From Marinobacterium sp. (GTDB lineage Bacteria > Pseudomonadota > Gammaproteobacteria > Pseudomonadales > Balneatricaceae), in assembly GCA_025800125.1 (NCBI GenBank), contig JAOXSF010000053.1, positions 20,644-84,643 on the forward strand: a stretch of 64,000 bases of DNA, written 5' to 3'. The position numbers were made by a program, and so were the translations under genes. Of the stretch, positions 19,426 to 29,368 are shown piece after piece (position 1 is the stretch's first letter; the number at the start of each line of letters is the position of its first letter). The notes beneath the pieces are model-generated. The model had not been told where the DNA came from. It did not search any database and saw only the letters and a list, made by a program, of their open reading frames with translations.

Positions 19426-20430
19426 TCACACCTCCTCACTGTTGGGCACAGTCTGCGCCGCTTCACGTTTCATCTCTGCCACCATATGACAGGCCACCCG
19501 ACAGTTACCGCTTTCGGTAAATTCAGGCAGGTTATGACGACAGATTTCAGTGGTGTACTCACAGCGGGGGTTAAAAGCACAACCTGTCGGGATGCGCTGC
19601 AACGGTGGCATCGCGCCCTTGATCTGATTAAGACGACCACCCGGCACGCCCATCTGTGGTAGCGCATTCATCAGCCCCTGGGTGTAAGGATGCTGCGCAT
19701 CATTGATAATCTCTTTGGTCGGCCCTTGCTCAATAATCCGACCGGCATACATCACGATGGTTTTCTGAGTAACCTGAGACACAACACCCAGATCATGGGT
19801 AATCAGGATCAGCGCAACGTTGTTACGTTCACACAGCTCCAGCATCAGCTCCATAATTTCCGCCTGAATGGTGACATCCAGCGCCGTCGTCGGCTCATCC
19901 GCAATAATGATGTCCGGGTCCATCAGCAAACCAATAGCGATAACAATACGCTGTCGCATACCACCAGAGAGTTCATGCGGGTACTGATCCAGCCGGGTTT
20001 CCGGCGAAGGAATATAAACCTGCTGTAACTTCTGCAAAGCGATTTTGCGGGCGTCGTCTTTGCTGATCTTACGGTGCGCCAGCAGACACTCCACCATCTG
20101 CTCACCAATGGTCAACACCGGGTTCAGCGTCATCATCGGGTCCTGAAAAATCATCGAGATGCGATTACCACGCAACTCACGCATCGTTCTGGCAGGCAGG
20201 TCAGCCAGGTTACGCCCCTCAAACAGCACCTCACCACCGGTAATAGCACCAGGCTTTGAGATCAGGTTAAGAATAGAGAAGCCCAGCACCGATTTTCCCG
20301 CACCAGATTCGCCCACCAGGCCCAGGCGCTCACCTCGGTTCAGGGTAAAATTGATGTCACGCAGCGCCTTTACCGCGCCACTGCGCAGGCCGAAACTGAC
20401 CTCAAGGTTTTTAACTTCAAGCAGTGCCAT
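19426..20430 (-). CDS. dppD: Peptide ABC transporter ATPase DppD/OppD-type
   Basis: First ATPase subunit, 334 residues. Walker A GESGAGKSVL, signature ELSGGMRQRIVIAIGL, Walker B DIIIADEPTTALD and the C-terminal CAFNPRCEYTTEICR cysteine motif, which in the DppD group can bind an iron-sulfur cluster. It pairs with DppF under the two permeases on the cytoplasmic face. It starts 6 bp after the dppC stop and is followed by dppF with overlapping or near-overlapping codons. Confidence 0.93.
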   Translation of the reverse strand: MALLEVKNLEVSFGLRSGAVKALRDINFTLNRGERLGLVGESGAGKSVLGFSILNLISKPGAITGGEVLFEGRNLADLPARTMRELRGNRISMIFQDPMMTLNPVLTIGEQMVECLLAHRKISKDDARKIALQKLQQVYIPSPETRLDQYPHELSGGMRQRIVIAIGLLMDPDIIIADEPTTALDVTIQAEIMELMLELCERNNVALILITHDLGVVSQVTQKTIVMYAGRIIEQGPTKEIINDAQHPYTQGLMNALPQMGVPGGRLNQIKGAMPPLQRIPTGCAFNPRCEYTTEICRHNLPEFTESGNCRVACHMVAEMKREAAQTVPNSEEV

Positions 20431-20436
20431 GGTGCA

Positions 20437-21396
20437 TTACCCCTTGTACAGTTTCGGGTTGAGAACATCACGCAGCCAGTCACCCAGCAGGTTCATAACC
20501 AGTACCAGTGAGACCAGCACAAAGCCCGGAATCACGGTAATCCACCAGCTACCGGAGAAAATGTACTCAAAGCCGCTGGCGATCAGTGAGCCCAGCGACG
20601 GCTCAGAGACCGGCATCCCAAGCCCCAGGAAGCTCAGCGACGCTTCAGAGATGATGGCATTCGCTACCTGTACCGTGGAGATCACCAGAATCGGTGACAG
20701 AGTATTAGGCAGAATATGACGGAACATGATGCGCGGCGACTTCAGACCAATGACACGGGCGGCATCGATGTATTCCTTTTTCTTCTCCGCCAGTACCGAG
20801 GCACGAATGGTACGAGCGTACTGTGGCCACTCGGCAATGCCGATCACCATAATCAGCATGAACATCGCCAGTTTCTGATATAGCTCAGTCCCAAAAGCAG
20901 TCTGGAACACCGCCAGCACTACAATCGCCACCATCATTGTGGAAAACGACAGCTGCACATCGGCAAAACGCATCAGAATATTGTCGATACGACCGCCGAA
21001 GTAACCAGCACTCAAACCGATAACAATCCCCAGCAGCGCCTGCAATGCAACCGCACAAAGGCCAATCGTCAGCGAGACACGGGTTCCATAGAGGATGGTC
21101 GACCACAGATCACGGCCCTGGGCATCGGTACCCAGCCAGAAAGTTTCTTCCCCTTCCTCCTCCCAGCTTGGCGAGATCTCAGAGTTCATAATGTCGATCT
21201 GGGCGACATCGTACGGATCAAATGGTGCCAGCAACGGTGCAAATAACGCCAGCACGGCGTACATCAGAAAGATGGCAAAACTCAATTGCGCCACTCGGTC
21301 AACCTTGAAGCTGTGTACCAGGTGACTGTTTTTAAATTCTTCCCAGCGGCTTGGTGCTGCCGGTGCTGCTTCCAGCGTCTGAGTATCGTTACTCAT
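20437..21396 (-). CDS. dppC: Peptide ABC transporter permease DppC
   Basis: Inner-membrane permease of 319 residues. The cytosolic N-terminal helix is followed by a first transmembrane segment (AIFLMYAVLALFAPLLAPF), the OppC N-terminal loop with GTDAQGRDLWS, and the binding-protein-dependent transport signature near EYIDAARVIGLKSPRIMFRHILPN. Its ATG overlaps the dppB stop codon (TAATG) with GGAGG in front, a sign of translational coupling. Confidence 0.93.
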   Translation of the reverse strand: MSNDTQTLEAAPAAPSRWEEFKNSHLVHSFKVDRVAQLSFAIFLMYAVLALFAPLLAPFDPYDVAQIDIMNSEISPSWEEEGEETFWLGTDAQGRDLWSTILYGTRVSLTIGLCAVALQALLGIVIGLSAGYFGGRIDNILMRFADVQLSFSTMMVAIVVLAVFQTAFGTELYQKLAMFMLIMVIGIAEWPQYARTIRASVLAEKKKEYIDAARVIGLKSPRIMFRHILPNTLSPILVISTVQVANAIISEASLSFLGLGMPVSEPSLGSLIASGFEYIFSGSWWITVIPGFVLVSLVLVMNLLGDWLRDVLNPKLYKG

Positions 21397-22370
21397 TACT
21401 TGCCTCCAGCCAGTTTGACAGTCGGGTTCACCAGGCCATAGATCAGGTCAACAATGGTGTTGGTCACCACGAAGATCGCACCCACAACAATCAGATACGC
21501 CACAATCAATGGGGTATCGGTACGGTTTACCGCTTCCAGGAACAGAAACCCCATACCCGGCCACTGGAATACGGTTTCGGTAAGAATGGTGTACGCCACC
21601 ATGGTGCCAACCTGTACACCACCCACCGTAATCACCGGCAACATGGTGTTTTTCAGTGCATGCAGGAAATAGATACGACGCGGGCTGATTCCTTTTGCCC
21701 AGGCAAATTTCACATATTCAGACTGCAATACCTCCATCATCTCGGCACGAATCAGACGGATAAACAGTGGCAGCATAATCGACGCCAGGGTAAAGCTTGG
21801 CAAAATCAGATGGGCCAGACCATCCGCGTTAAACAGACCTGATTCCCAGCCCAGCGGCGATGAGGTTTCACCCCGGCCGTAGGACGGCATCCAGCCCAGC
21901 TCAATCGAGAACAGGTAGATCAGGCCAATGGCGGTCAGGAATACCGGAATCGAGATACCGACAATACTCAACCCCATCACTGCACGGGAGAACAGACTTG
22001 ACGGCCTGATAGCAGAGTACACACCCAGTGGCACAGAAAGCAGCACGATAATCAGCGTGGCACCGAATACCAGCTCCAGCGTGGCCGGAAATTTATCCAG
22101 GATGACATCCAGCGCAGGTTCTTTAAAGAAATAGGATGTGCCGAGATCGCCCTGCAACGCATTGGCAGCAAAGCGACCATACTGCACCAGAAACGGGTCA
22201 TTCAATCCCATCTCTTCACGCAGTTTTTCACGTTCGGCTTCAGATACGGACACCCCGACCATCTCGCGCAGTGGGTCACCAAGGTTATCCTGAATGGAGA
22301 AGCTGATCAGGCTGATGATAAACATCACCACCACTGCCTGCAGCGTGCGCTTAATCAGAAAAGCAATCAT
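21396..22370 (-). CDS. dppB: Peptide ABC transporter permease DppB
   Basis: Inner-membrane permease of 324 residues with six predicted helices; the first is FLIKRTLQAVVVMFIISLISF. The EAA-type coupling loop is visible as EYVKFAWAKGISPRRIYFLHALKN. A ~95-residue periplasmic loop follows the first helix, as in DppB. The gene is separated from dppA by 330 bp that include a stem-loop, so it is probably expressed at a lower level than the binding protein. Confidence 0.93.
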   Translation of the reverse strand: MIAFLIKRTLQAVVVMFIISLISFSIQDNLGDPLREMVGVSVSEAEREKLREEMGLNDPFLVQYGRFAANALQGDLGTSYFFKEPALDVILDKFPATLELVFGATLIIVLLSVPLGVYSAIRPSSLFSRAVMGLSIVGISIPVFLTAIGLIYLFSIELGWMPSYGRGETSSPLGWESGLFNADGLAHLILPSFTLASIMLPLFIRLIRAEMMEVLQSEYVKFAWAKGISPRRIYFLHALKNTMLPVITVGGVQVGTMVAYTILTETVFQWPGMGFLFLEAVNRTDTPLIVAYLIVVGAIFVVTNTIVDLIYGLVNPTVKLAGGK

Positions 22371-22700
22371 CTATTAGGCCGCCTCAAGTCACAGATACGT
22401 CCGTATCATCTGTGACTCCTGTTTTATTATTGAATTAACGACAGACAGATTCACGGCCTGAAAACAGACACAGGGCCGTATGGCGCTGTCGGTACTCGCC
22501 AGAGGGTTGAGCCCGGCAATTCGGTAAACCGGACATGTTCAGATAAACCGAATTACCAGGCTCCAGGTGAGCGAAACACCTGACGTTGTCAGTATCCGCT
22601 CTGGGTGCAAAGGTATGACTAAGCCCGCATCATGCAGACCTGGCCGAGCGCCAACCACCCGACACCTGTAACAGCAGCGGGCGGTTATCCGGGGGGATTA
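22371..22700. other. dppA-dppB intercistronic region
   Basis: 330 bp with no gene. It contains the stem-loop listed at 22388-22416 and a second imperfect inverted repeat (AATTCGGTAAACCGG near 22520 with AAACCGAATTA near 22545). Long hairpin-rich spacers of this kind after a binding-protein gene commonly set its higher mRNA level. Confidence 0.6.
22388..22416 (-). terminator. Intercistronic stem-loop between dppA and dppB
   Basis: GTCACAGATACG and CGTATCATCTGTGAC pair with one small bulge, 18 bp before the dppB start. No T-run follows on the minus strand, so it is more likely a partial terminator or processing/stability hairpin than a full stop. Confidence 0.5.
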
Positions 22701-24257
22701 TTATTTCTTGATGACCAGGTCGCCCAGGTATGGGAAGTTCATCACGTTCAGCACCGGCTCGATCTTGACGTCTTTTGCCGCAGCCCAGGCCAGATTCTGC
22801 CAGTGCAGAGGCACAAAACCGGCTTCGTCATAAACAATTTTTTCGATTTTCTGCATCAGCGCCGCACGCTTGGCCGGGTCGGTTTCAACATTGGCCTGCG
22901 CCATCAGCTTGTCCGCTTCAGGATTGCAATAGTTACCACTGTTGTACTGACCTGCGCCGGTTGCCTCATCCGGACATGCAGAGAGGAATTCGTAGAAGTT
23001 GTTGGAATCTTCAGTATCGGCGTGCCAGCCAATCATCATCATATCAGCCGCGCGTTTATCAAACTCTGGCCAGTACTGAGCTTTAGGCATGGTTTTCAGA
23101 TCAACCTTGATGCCGATTTTAGCCAGCATGGACGCCACCGCCTGAGCAATTTTGGCATCGTTCACGTAACGGTTGTTCGGTGCCATCATGGTAATGCTGA
23201 AGCCGTTTTCGTAGCCTGCATCTTTCATCAGCTGCTTCGCTTTTTTCAGATTATAGCGAGGCTGTAGCGCTTCGTTATACCCCAGGTAACCTTTTGGTGA
23301 GAACTGTGCAGCCGGGGTCGCAAAGCCTTTCATGATCTTCTTCACGATACCTTTCTGGTTAATCGCGTAGTTGATCGCCTGACGAACACGGGCATCTTTG
23401 AACGCTTCAACACGCTCCTGGTTCATCTGGAAAGTGATCACACGGGTGCCCCCCATGGTTACCAGATCAACCTTGTTACTGCCATTGATACGTTTGTGAT
23501 CCGTTGGCGGGACTGGCGCGATAAAATCAACATCGCCAGACAGCAGAGCTGCAACACGGGTCGGCGCTTCTTTGATCGGTGTCAGAACGATCTTGTCAAC
23601 GTTACCGGGTGACTGCGTATCCCAGTAGTTGCTATTACGGTCAAACTCGACTTTCACACCCTGCTGACGGTAGCTGACCGTATATGGGCCCGTGCCAGAG
23701 ATGTTACGCGATGCAAATGAATTACCATGCTTCACCAGTGCATCTTTAGCGTTACCATTTTCATCATTACCAGCGAAGAACTGGCTGTCCATCGGGAACA
23801 GGTAAGTCAGGTTATTCAGCACCAGCGGGAATGGTTTTGCAGTAACAAACTCAACGGTGTAATCATCAACAACCTTGAGTTCAGCAAACGGCGCAAAGAT
23901 CCCTTTAAAATCCGGAGAATCTTTCAGGCGCTCAAACGTGAATACCACATCCTTAGCGGTAAAGTCGTTACCACTGTGGAATTTGACGCCCTTACGCAGA
24001 TGAACACGCATAGTAAGGTCATCAACACGTTCCCACTTCTCAGCCAGTCGTGGCTCAAACGACAGGTCACGACTCCAGCGCATCAGCGGGTCATGTGTCA
24101 TATGGGACAGCTGCATTGTCGCACCGGACAACTGCTCATACGGGTCCATGGAAACCGGGTCAGAATCGTACGCCATTTTCAGTGTTTCTGCCTGTGCTAC
24201 GCCCATCAGGCCCAGGCTCAGCACTGCTGAAGCTAACAGAGTGGAGGTTGTTTTCAT
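22701..24257 (-). CDS. dppA: Peptide ABC transporter substrate-binding protein DppA-like
   Basis: Periplasmic cluster C binding protein (SBP_bac_5) of 518 residues. The signal peptide is MKTTSTLLASAVLSLGLMGVAQA. The family core is clear: TLKMAYDSDPVSMDPYEQ, the signature LAEKWERVDD-TMRVHLRKGVKFHSG, FTFERLKD, and the GTGPYTVSYR and DARVRQAINYAIN segments. It leads the dpp operon and would deliver peptides to DppBCDF. Whether it prefers di- or longer peptides cannot be decided here. Confidence 0.92.
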   Translation of the reverse strand: MKTTSTLLASAVLSLGLMGVAQAETLKMAYDSDPVSMDPYEQLSGATMQLSHMTHDPLMRWSRDLSFEPRLAEKWERVDDLTMRVHLRKGVKFHSGNDFTAKDVVFTFERLKDSPDFKGIFAPFAELKVVDDYTVEFVTAKPFPLVLNNLTYLFPMDSQFFAGNDENGNAKDALVKHGNSFASRNISGTGPYTVSYRQQGVKVEFDRNSNYWDTQSPGNVDKIVLTPIKEAPTRVAALLSGDVDFIAPVPPTDHKRINGSNKVDLVTMGGTRVITFQMNQERVEAFKDARVRQAINYAINQKGIVKKIMKGFATPAAQFSPKGYLGYNEALQPRYNLKKAKQLMKDAGYENGFSITMMAPNNRYVNDAKIAQAVASMLAKIGIKVDLKTMPKAQYWPEFDKRAADMMMIGWHADTEDSNNFYEFLSACPDEATGAGQYNSGNYCNPEADKLMAQANVETDPAKRAALMQKIEKIVYDEAGFVPLHWQNLAWAAAKDVKIEPVLNVMNFPYLGDLVIKK

Positions 24258-24378
24258 TGTTATATTATCCCGTTGGTTATTAGAAGTTTCAGATGAAACA
24301 TTTCGGGTGCTCTGGTCGGAAGACCTTCCGGAAGACTAAAGAAGCATGGCCCGACAACCAATCGGAATAGTGAAAGAG

Positions 24379-24399
24379 GCTATACAAGATATGTATAGC
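24379..24399. promoter_or_regulatory. Palindrome upstream of dppA
   Basis: GCTATAC and GTATAGC arms (7 bp, perfect) around AAGATAT lie 122 bp before the dppA start, in AT-rich DNA likely to contain its promoter. Possible operator for a dimeric regulator; unidentified. Confidence 0.3.
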
Positions 24400-24470
24400 A
24401 AGGTGATAGAGAAATTACATAACCATGCCACCGTCCCCATGCCTCGTGCGCATGCAGCCAGAAAGCACAA

Positions 24471-24502
24471 AAAAAACCTGATGCTTTCGCATCAGGTTTT
24501 TT
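24471..24502 (-). terminator. Bidirectional terminator after groEL
   Basis: AACCTGATGC and GCATCAGGTT form a 10-bp stem with a TTTC loop, flanked by six or more A on the left and T on the right, so it can work in both directions. It lies about 50 bp past the groEL stop. Confidence 0.9.
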
Positions 24503-24549
24503 AAGGCTAGAGGCTGTCAGAAAGCAGCCTGCGGCGCATCAGCGGATGA

Positions 24550-26208
<1,659 letters not shown>

Positions 26209-26296
26209 TTAATCCTTAAATCAAAAAATTCAGTATTGATAACGTCGGGAATGCCCGTCACGTCATCAGAAGTTCACAGGGTGTTCGAGGCTGAAA

Positions 26297-26590
26297 TCAG
26301 CCTTCCAGAACACCAAAGATTTCATTTTCAGCCATGATCAGCAGCTCTTCACCGTCAACTTTAACGGTGTTGCTGCCAGCGTACTGACCAAAAATAACCT
26401 TATCGCCAACTTTGACTGCCAGTGGCTGTACGTCACCGTTGTTCAGGCGACGGCCTTCGCCTACTGCAACAATTTCACCCTGGTTAGGCTTCTCGGCCGC
26501 AGAACCTGGCAGCACGATACCACCTGCGGAGGTGGTTTCTTCTTCGCTGCGACGGATAACAACACGATCGTGAAGTGGACGAATTTTCAT
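26297..26590 (-). CDS. groES: 10 kDa co-chaperonin GroES
   Basis: Heptameric lid of the GroEL chamber. The 97 residues match family length, with [14 protein letters not shown] at the start, the mobile loop [20 protein letters not shown] and the roof region around [10 protein letters not shown] ribosome binding site (GGAGA) precedes the ATG. It is the first gene of the groESL operon. Confidence 0.99.
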   Translation of the reverse strand: MKIRPLHDRVVIRRSEEETTSAGGIVLPGSAAEKPNQGEIVAVGEGRRLNNGDVQPLAVKVGDKVIFGQYAGSNTVKVDGEELLIMAENEIFGVLEG

Positions 26591-26690
26591 CTTGTCAGGT
26601 CTCCTGATCTTCTCTGATCCAAAGATAGAACTGTTTAACTATGAGCCTGATGTTCAGTAAGTGCAGGCCCTGCCAATTTCTGAATTTCAT

Positions 26691-26718
26691 AAGTGGGGCC
26701 GCCCGAAAGCATTTCAAC
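26691..26718 (-). promoter_or_regulatory. Sigma-32 heat-shock promoter of groESL
   Basis: On the minus strand GTTGAAA (26718-26712) is followed after 13 bp by CCCCACTT (26698-26691). This closely matches the sigma-32 consensus CTTGAAA-N13-15-CCCCATNT, about 100 bp before groES. No CIRCE inverted repeat is present. Confidence 0.85.
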
Positions 26719-26762
26719 ACCCCACAACAATTTTTTTTCGTTTTTTTATATTTTGCGACCTG

Positions 26763-27380
26763 TCAGTCCTTGCGCTGGTACTCTCCCTCAAGTACACCGC
26801 CCTGATCGCCTCGGGGCTGCATAGAACGGACAGAAGCCCCTCGCCCCGCAGAACCGCTATGCTTTGCAGAGTCATGCACTGATGCAGCAGACTCCGAAGC
26901 ATGATGGCCTGGCTCATGGTCAAAAGTTTCACCTTTGAAAGCCCCTTCACCAAAAGGCTCCTGACTGAACGGGTCAGCCCCGAAACCGCCACCAGCAAAA
27001 GGCCCGCCAAAACCCTGCTGTGCAGAAATCACAGTAAAACGGCTGCTGACCGCTTTGACAGCAGCGCGACGGCTCTGCGGAATCAGACAGCTGAAACCAA
27101 TAATATCGGTCACAAAACCTGGTGTAACCAGCAGCGCACCACCAACAGCAATCACAATCCCTTCGGCCATCTCCTGCCCTGGAATTTCACCCTGATTCAT
27201 GCGCTGCTGAGCACGCATCAGGGTACTCAAGCTCTGGCGGCGTAGCATATTGACACCAATAAACGCGGACAGTAAAACCAGGCCTACTGTATACCAGGCT
27301 CCAATCAGCGCCCCCACCTGGATCAGCAGTGTGATTTCGATAATCGGCACAATAATAAAAAGAAGAAACAGAAATCGCAT
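26763..27380 (-). CDS. fxsA: FxsA-family membrane protein
   Basis: Inner-membrane protein of the FxsA family; E. coli FxsA relieves exclusion of phage T7 by F plasmids when overproduced, and its normal role is unclear. Start ATG 27380 (MRFLFLLFIIVPIIEITLLI) with GAGGTG directly upstream; the open frame extends further but without resemblance. Transmembrane segments lie at ~3-22, ~25-45 and ~72-95, with the conserved core SAFIGVNMLRRQ and GALLVTPGFVTDIIGF. The ~85-residue C-terminal tail is Gly/Phe-rich then polar. fxsA commonly neighbours groESL, as here, but the sigma-32 promoter lies downstream of it, so it is a separate unit. Confidence 0.92.
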   Translation of the reverse strand: MRFLFLLFIIVPIIEITLLIQVGALIGAWYTVGLVLLSAFIGVNMLRRQSLSTLMRAQQRMNQGEIPGQEMAEGIVIAVGGALLVTPGFVTDIIGFSCLIPQSRRAAVKAVSSRFTVISAQQGFGGPFAGGGFGADPFSQEPFGEGAFKGETFDHEPGHHASESAASVHDSAKHSGSAGRGASVRSMQPRGDQGGVLEGEYQRKD

Positions 27381-27796
27381 ATTCACCTCATCTACCTGCC
27401 AGCGCACCCACCCAGAACCCTGATAGGCACCCGATACTGTCAGGTCTGTTTTCAGTAAAGCGTGAAGCAGCACGCTATGCCACATCTGACCAGAACCATT
27501 GCCCACTGGCAATGCCGCAAGTCGGGTCGGTACGCCTGCCAGAACCGTAGGAACAACCTTCACACCGCCGTCACAGAGTGCAGCAAAAATACACCGCACC
27601 GCAAAAAAATGACTGAAATCAGGCGACGCAAAAATATCAAACTTATGTCCAATCGCGACAAAATCCGCAAATTTAGGGCCTTAGTATAAATTTTACCTGG
27701 TTTTATGGACATCCAACTTGCGTAACGATAAATTGTGCATGTGCAAAAATCTGCTATGTACAATAAAGAGAACAACCAACAAAAAGGTACGTTTTA
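27381..27796. other. Divergent spacer fxsA / SDR gene
   Basis: 416 bp, AT-rich towards the right, carrying the promoters of both divergent genes. A TACAAT (about 27757-27762) is a candidate -10 for the SDR gene, without a clean -35. Open frames here show no coding signs. Confidence 0.5.
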
Positions 27797-28564
27797 ATGG
27801 AACTGAAAGACAAAGTTATCGTGGTAACAGGTGGTGGTCGGGGCCTGGGTCGTTCCATGGCACTGGAGCTGGCAAACAAAGGTGCCAAACTGGCACTGGC
27901 TGACCTGGACCAGGACGCACTGGATGCAACAGCGGCAGAATGCCAGGAGCTGGGCGTTGAAGCACGCGGCTACCTCTGCAACGTGGCTGAAGAAGCTGAC
28001 GTTGAGAAACTGTTTAACGCTGTCGTAGCTGATTTCGGTACCCTGAACGGCCTGGTAAATAATGCGGGCATCACTCGCGATGGTCTGTTCCTGAAAGTTG
28101 ACCGCGAAACAGGCAAGGTTGCCAAGAAGATGACGCTGGATCAGTGGCAGCTGGTTATGGACGTAAACCTGACCGGTACTTTCCTGTGTGCACGAGAAGC
28201 GGCTGCCCACATGATTGATCTGAAAGCCGAAGGCTGCATCATCAATATCTCTTCGGTTTCCCGCTCCGGCAACATGGGCCAGACCAACTACACAGCAACC
28301 AAAGCTGGTGTACAGGCAATGGCCGTAACACTGTCCAAAGAGCTGGCACGCTACGGCGTTCGCTGTGCATCTATCGCACCGGGTTACATCGGTACTGAGA
28401 TGGTAATGAGCATGAAACCAGAAGCGCTGGACAAAATCGCTGCAGGCATCCCGGCCAAGCGCCTGGGTAAGCCGGAAGAGATCGCCCGTACGGTGTCTTT
28501 TATCTTCGAAAACGACTACGTCAACGGTCGCTGCATCGAAGTCGACGGCGCACTGCGCATCTGA
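27797..28564 (+). CDS. SDR-family oxidoreductase, FabG-like
   Basis: Cytosolic short-chain dehydrogenase/reductase of 255 residues, probably a 3-oxoacyl-(ACP or CoA) reductase. The NAD(P) motif TGGGRGLG, the NNAG motif, the catalytic serine region INISSVSRSG and the YTATK active site are present, then PGYIGTEM. Compared with FabG the segment between Ser and Tyr is a few residues shorter and the 100-115 loop is longer (KVDRETGKVAKKM). It does not sit among fatty-acid genes, so it is likely a second, specialised reductase rather than the essential FabG. A hairpin follows directly after the stop. Confidence 0.88.
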   Translation: MELKDKVIVVTGGGRGLGRSMALELANKGAKLALADLDQDALDATAAECQELGVEARGYLCNVAEEADVEKLFNAVVADFGTLNGLVNNAGITRDGLFLKVDRETGKVAKKMTLDQWQLVMDVNLTGTFLCAREAAAHMIDLKAEGCIINISSVSRSGNMGQTNYTATKAGVQAMAVTLSKELARYGVRCASIAPGYIGTEMVMSMKPEALDKIAAGIPAKRLGKPEEIARTVSFIFENDYVNGRCIEVDGALRI

Positions 28565-28934
28565 TGCTTCAGGCACCAGCTATGGCTGGTGCCTCCCTCC
28601 CTTCAGCGCCTTACCTCTCTGCAACACGACACCCAAACCGACCATATCTCCTGCCTCTTGCTTCAGATCAGCAAATGTCTGATCTGCATTCTATTCCAGA
28701 CTTCTCTGTATTTATTCTGAGCCGCTGTGTATTTAAAGTGTTCACCACCGGTCGAAAGCCCGTTAGAGTCTCCGACCTGCCAGCAGACAGCCCCGCTTAC
28801 CGCCCCTTCCGGCCACCATGCTCTGAAGCAGCAGAACAGGGCAACCGGAACATTTAAATAGCCGGGGCATACAGAGCATCCAGCATCTGCCCGCAGGCGC
28901 TATTTATCCGTTAACTTGTTCCAGGGAAACATAT
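28565..28934. other. 370-bp spacer, no gene seen
   Basis: Contains the hairpin at 28571-28594 and the promoter region of the following gene. An open frame at 28564-28857 has no ribosome binding site and poor composition and is not called. Confidence 0.5.
28571..28594 (+). terminator. Hairpin after the SDR gene
   Basis: AGGCACCAGC and GCTGGTGCCT form a 10-bp perfect stem with a TATG loop, 7 bp past the stop. It is followed by CCCTCCCTTC rather than a T-run, so intrinsic termination may be weak. Confidence 0.6.
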
Positions 28935-29309
28935 ATGAGCAGATTTTCCGTCGGCATTATCGGTGCAGGCCAGGCTGCCACCGAACTTCTACACCAGCTG
29001 ATGTCAGCCGAGTTCGTCGATATTGTCGGCATCGCAGATCTGAAAACAGACACTCCGGGAATTGTTCTCGCACGGGAAAACAATATCCGCACCACCACGA
29101 ATATGCAGGATATTCTGGAGCTGGGTGAGCAGCTGGATATTCTGATCGACGTCACCGGCGTACATGTCGTACGTGAACAGTTACGTCGTCATATGGTGGA
29201 ATCAGGCAACCGTCATACTGTAATCATGCATGAGCGTATTGCAGCACTGATGGTGTCGCTGGCCAAAGGCCAACTGGTGGATATGAAAGCCAGCGACGAA
29301 GAATACTGA
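28935..29309 (+). CDS. Small stand-alone Rossmann-fold protein
   Basis: 124 residues. The N-terminus FSVGIIGAGQAATELLHQL is a nucleotide-binding beta-alpha-beta unit, followed by VDIVGIADLKTDTPGI and DILIDVTGV as in the NAD-binding half of oxidoreductases (GFO/IDH/MocA or homoserine-dehydrogenase type). The catalytic C-terminal domain is absent, yet the gene has a ribosome binding site (AGGGA, 8 bases upstream) and ends cleanly, so it does not look like a fresh truncation. A ligand-sensing or NAD-binding role is possible; function unknown. Confidence 0.75.
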   Translation: MSRFSVGIIGAGQAATELLHQLMSAEFVDIVGIADLKTDTPGIVLARENNIRTTTNMQDILELGEQLDILIDVTGVHVVREQLRRHMVESGNRHTVIMHERIAALMVSLAKGQLVDMKASDEEY

Positions 29310-29368
29310 CACAAAGCGCACTAACACGAAGCCTACCAACAACAAGTACTCTTCGTGGGAGGCACCGT

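Noticed and set aside
27794..28576. 260-codon minus-strand frame opposite the SDR gene
   Set aside because: Exact shadow of the SDR reductase; Cys- and Phe-rich product with no ribosome binding site.
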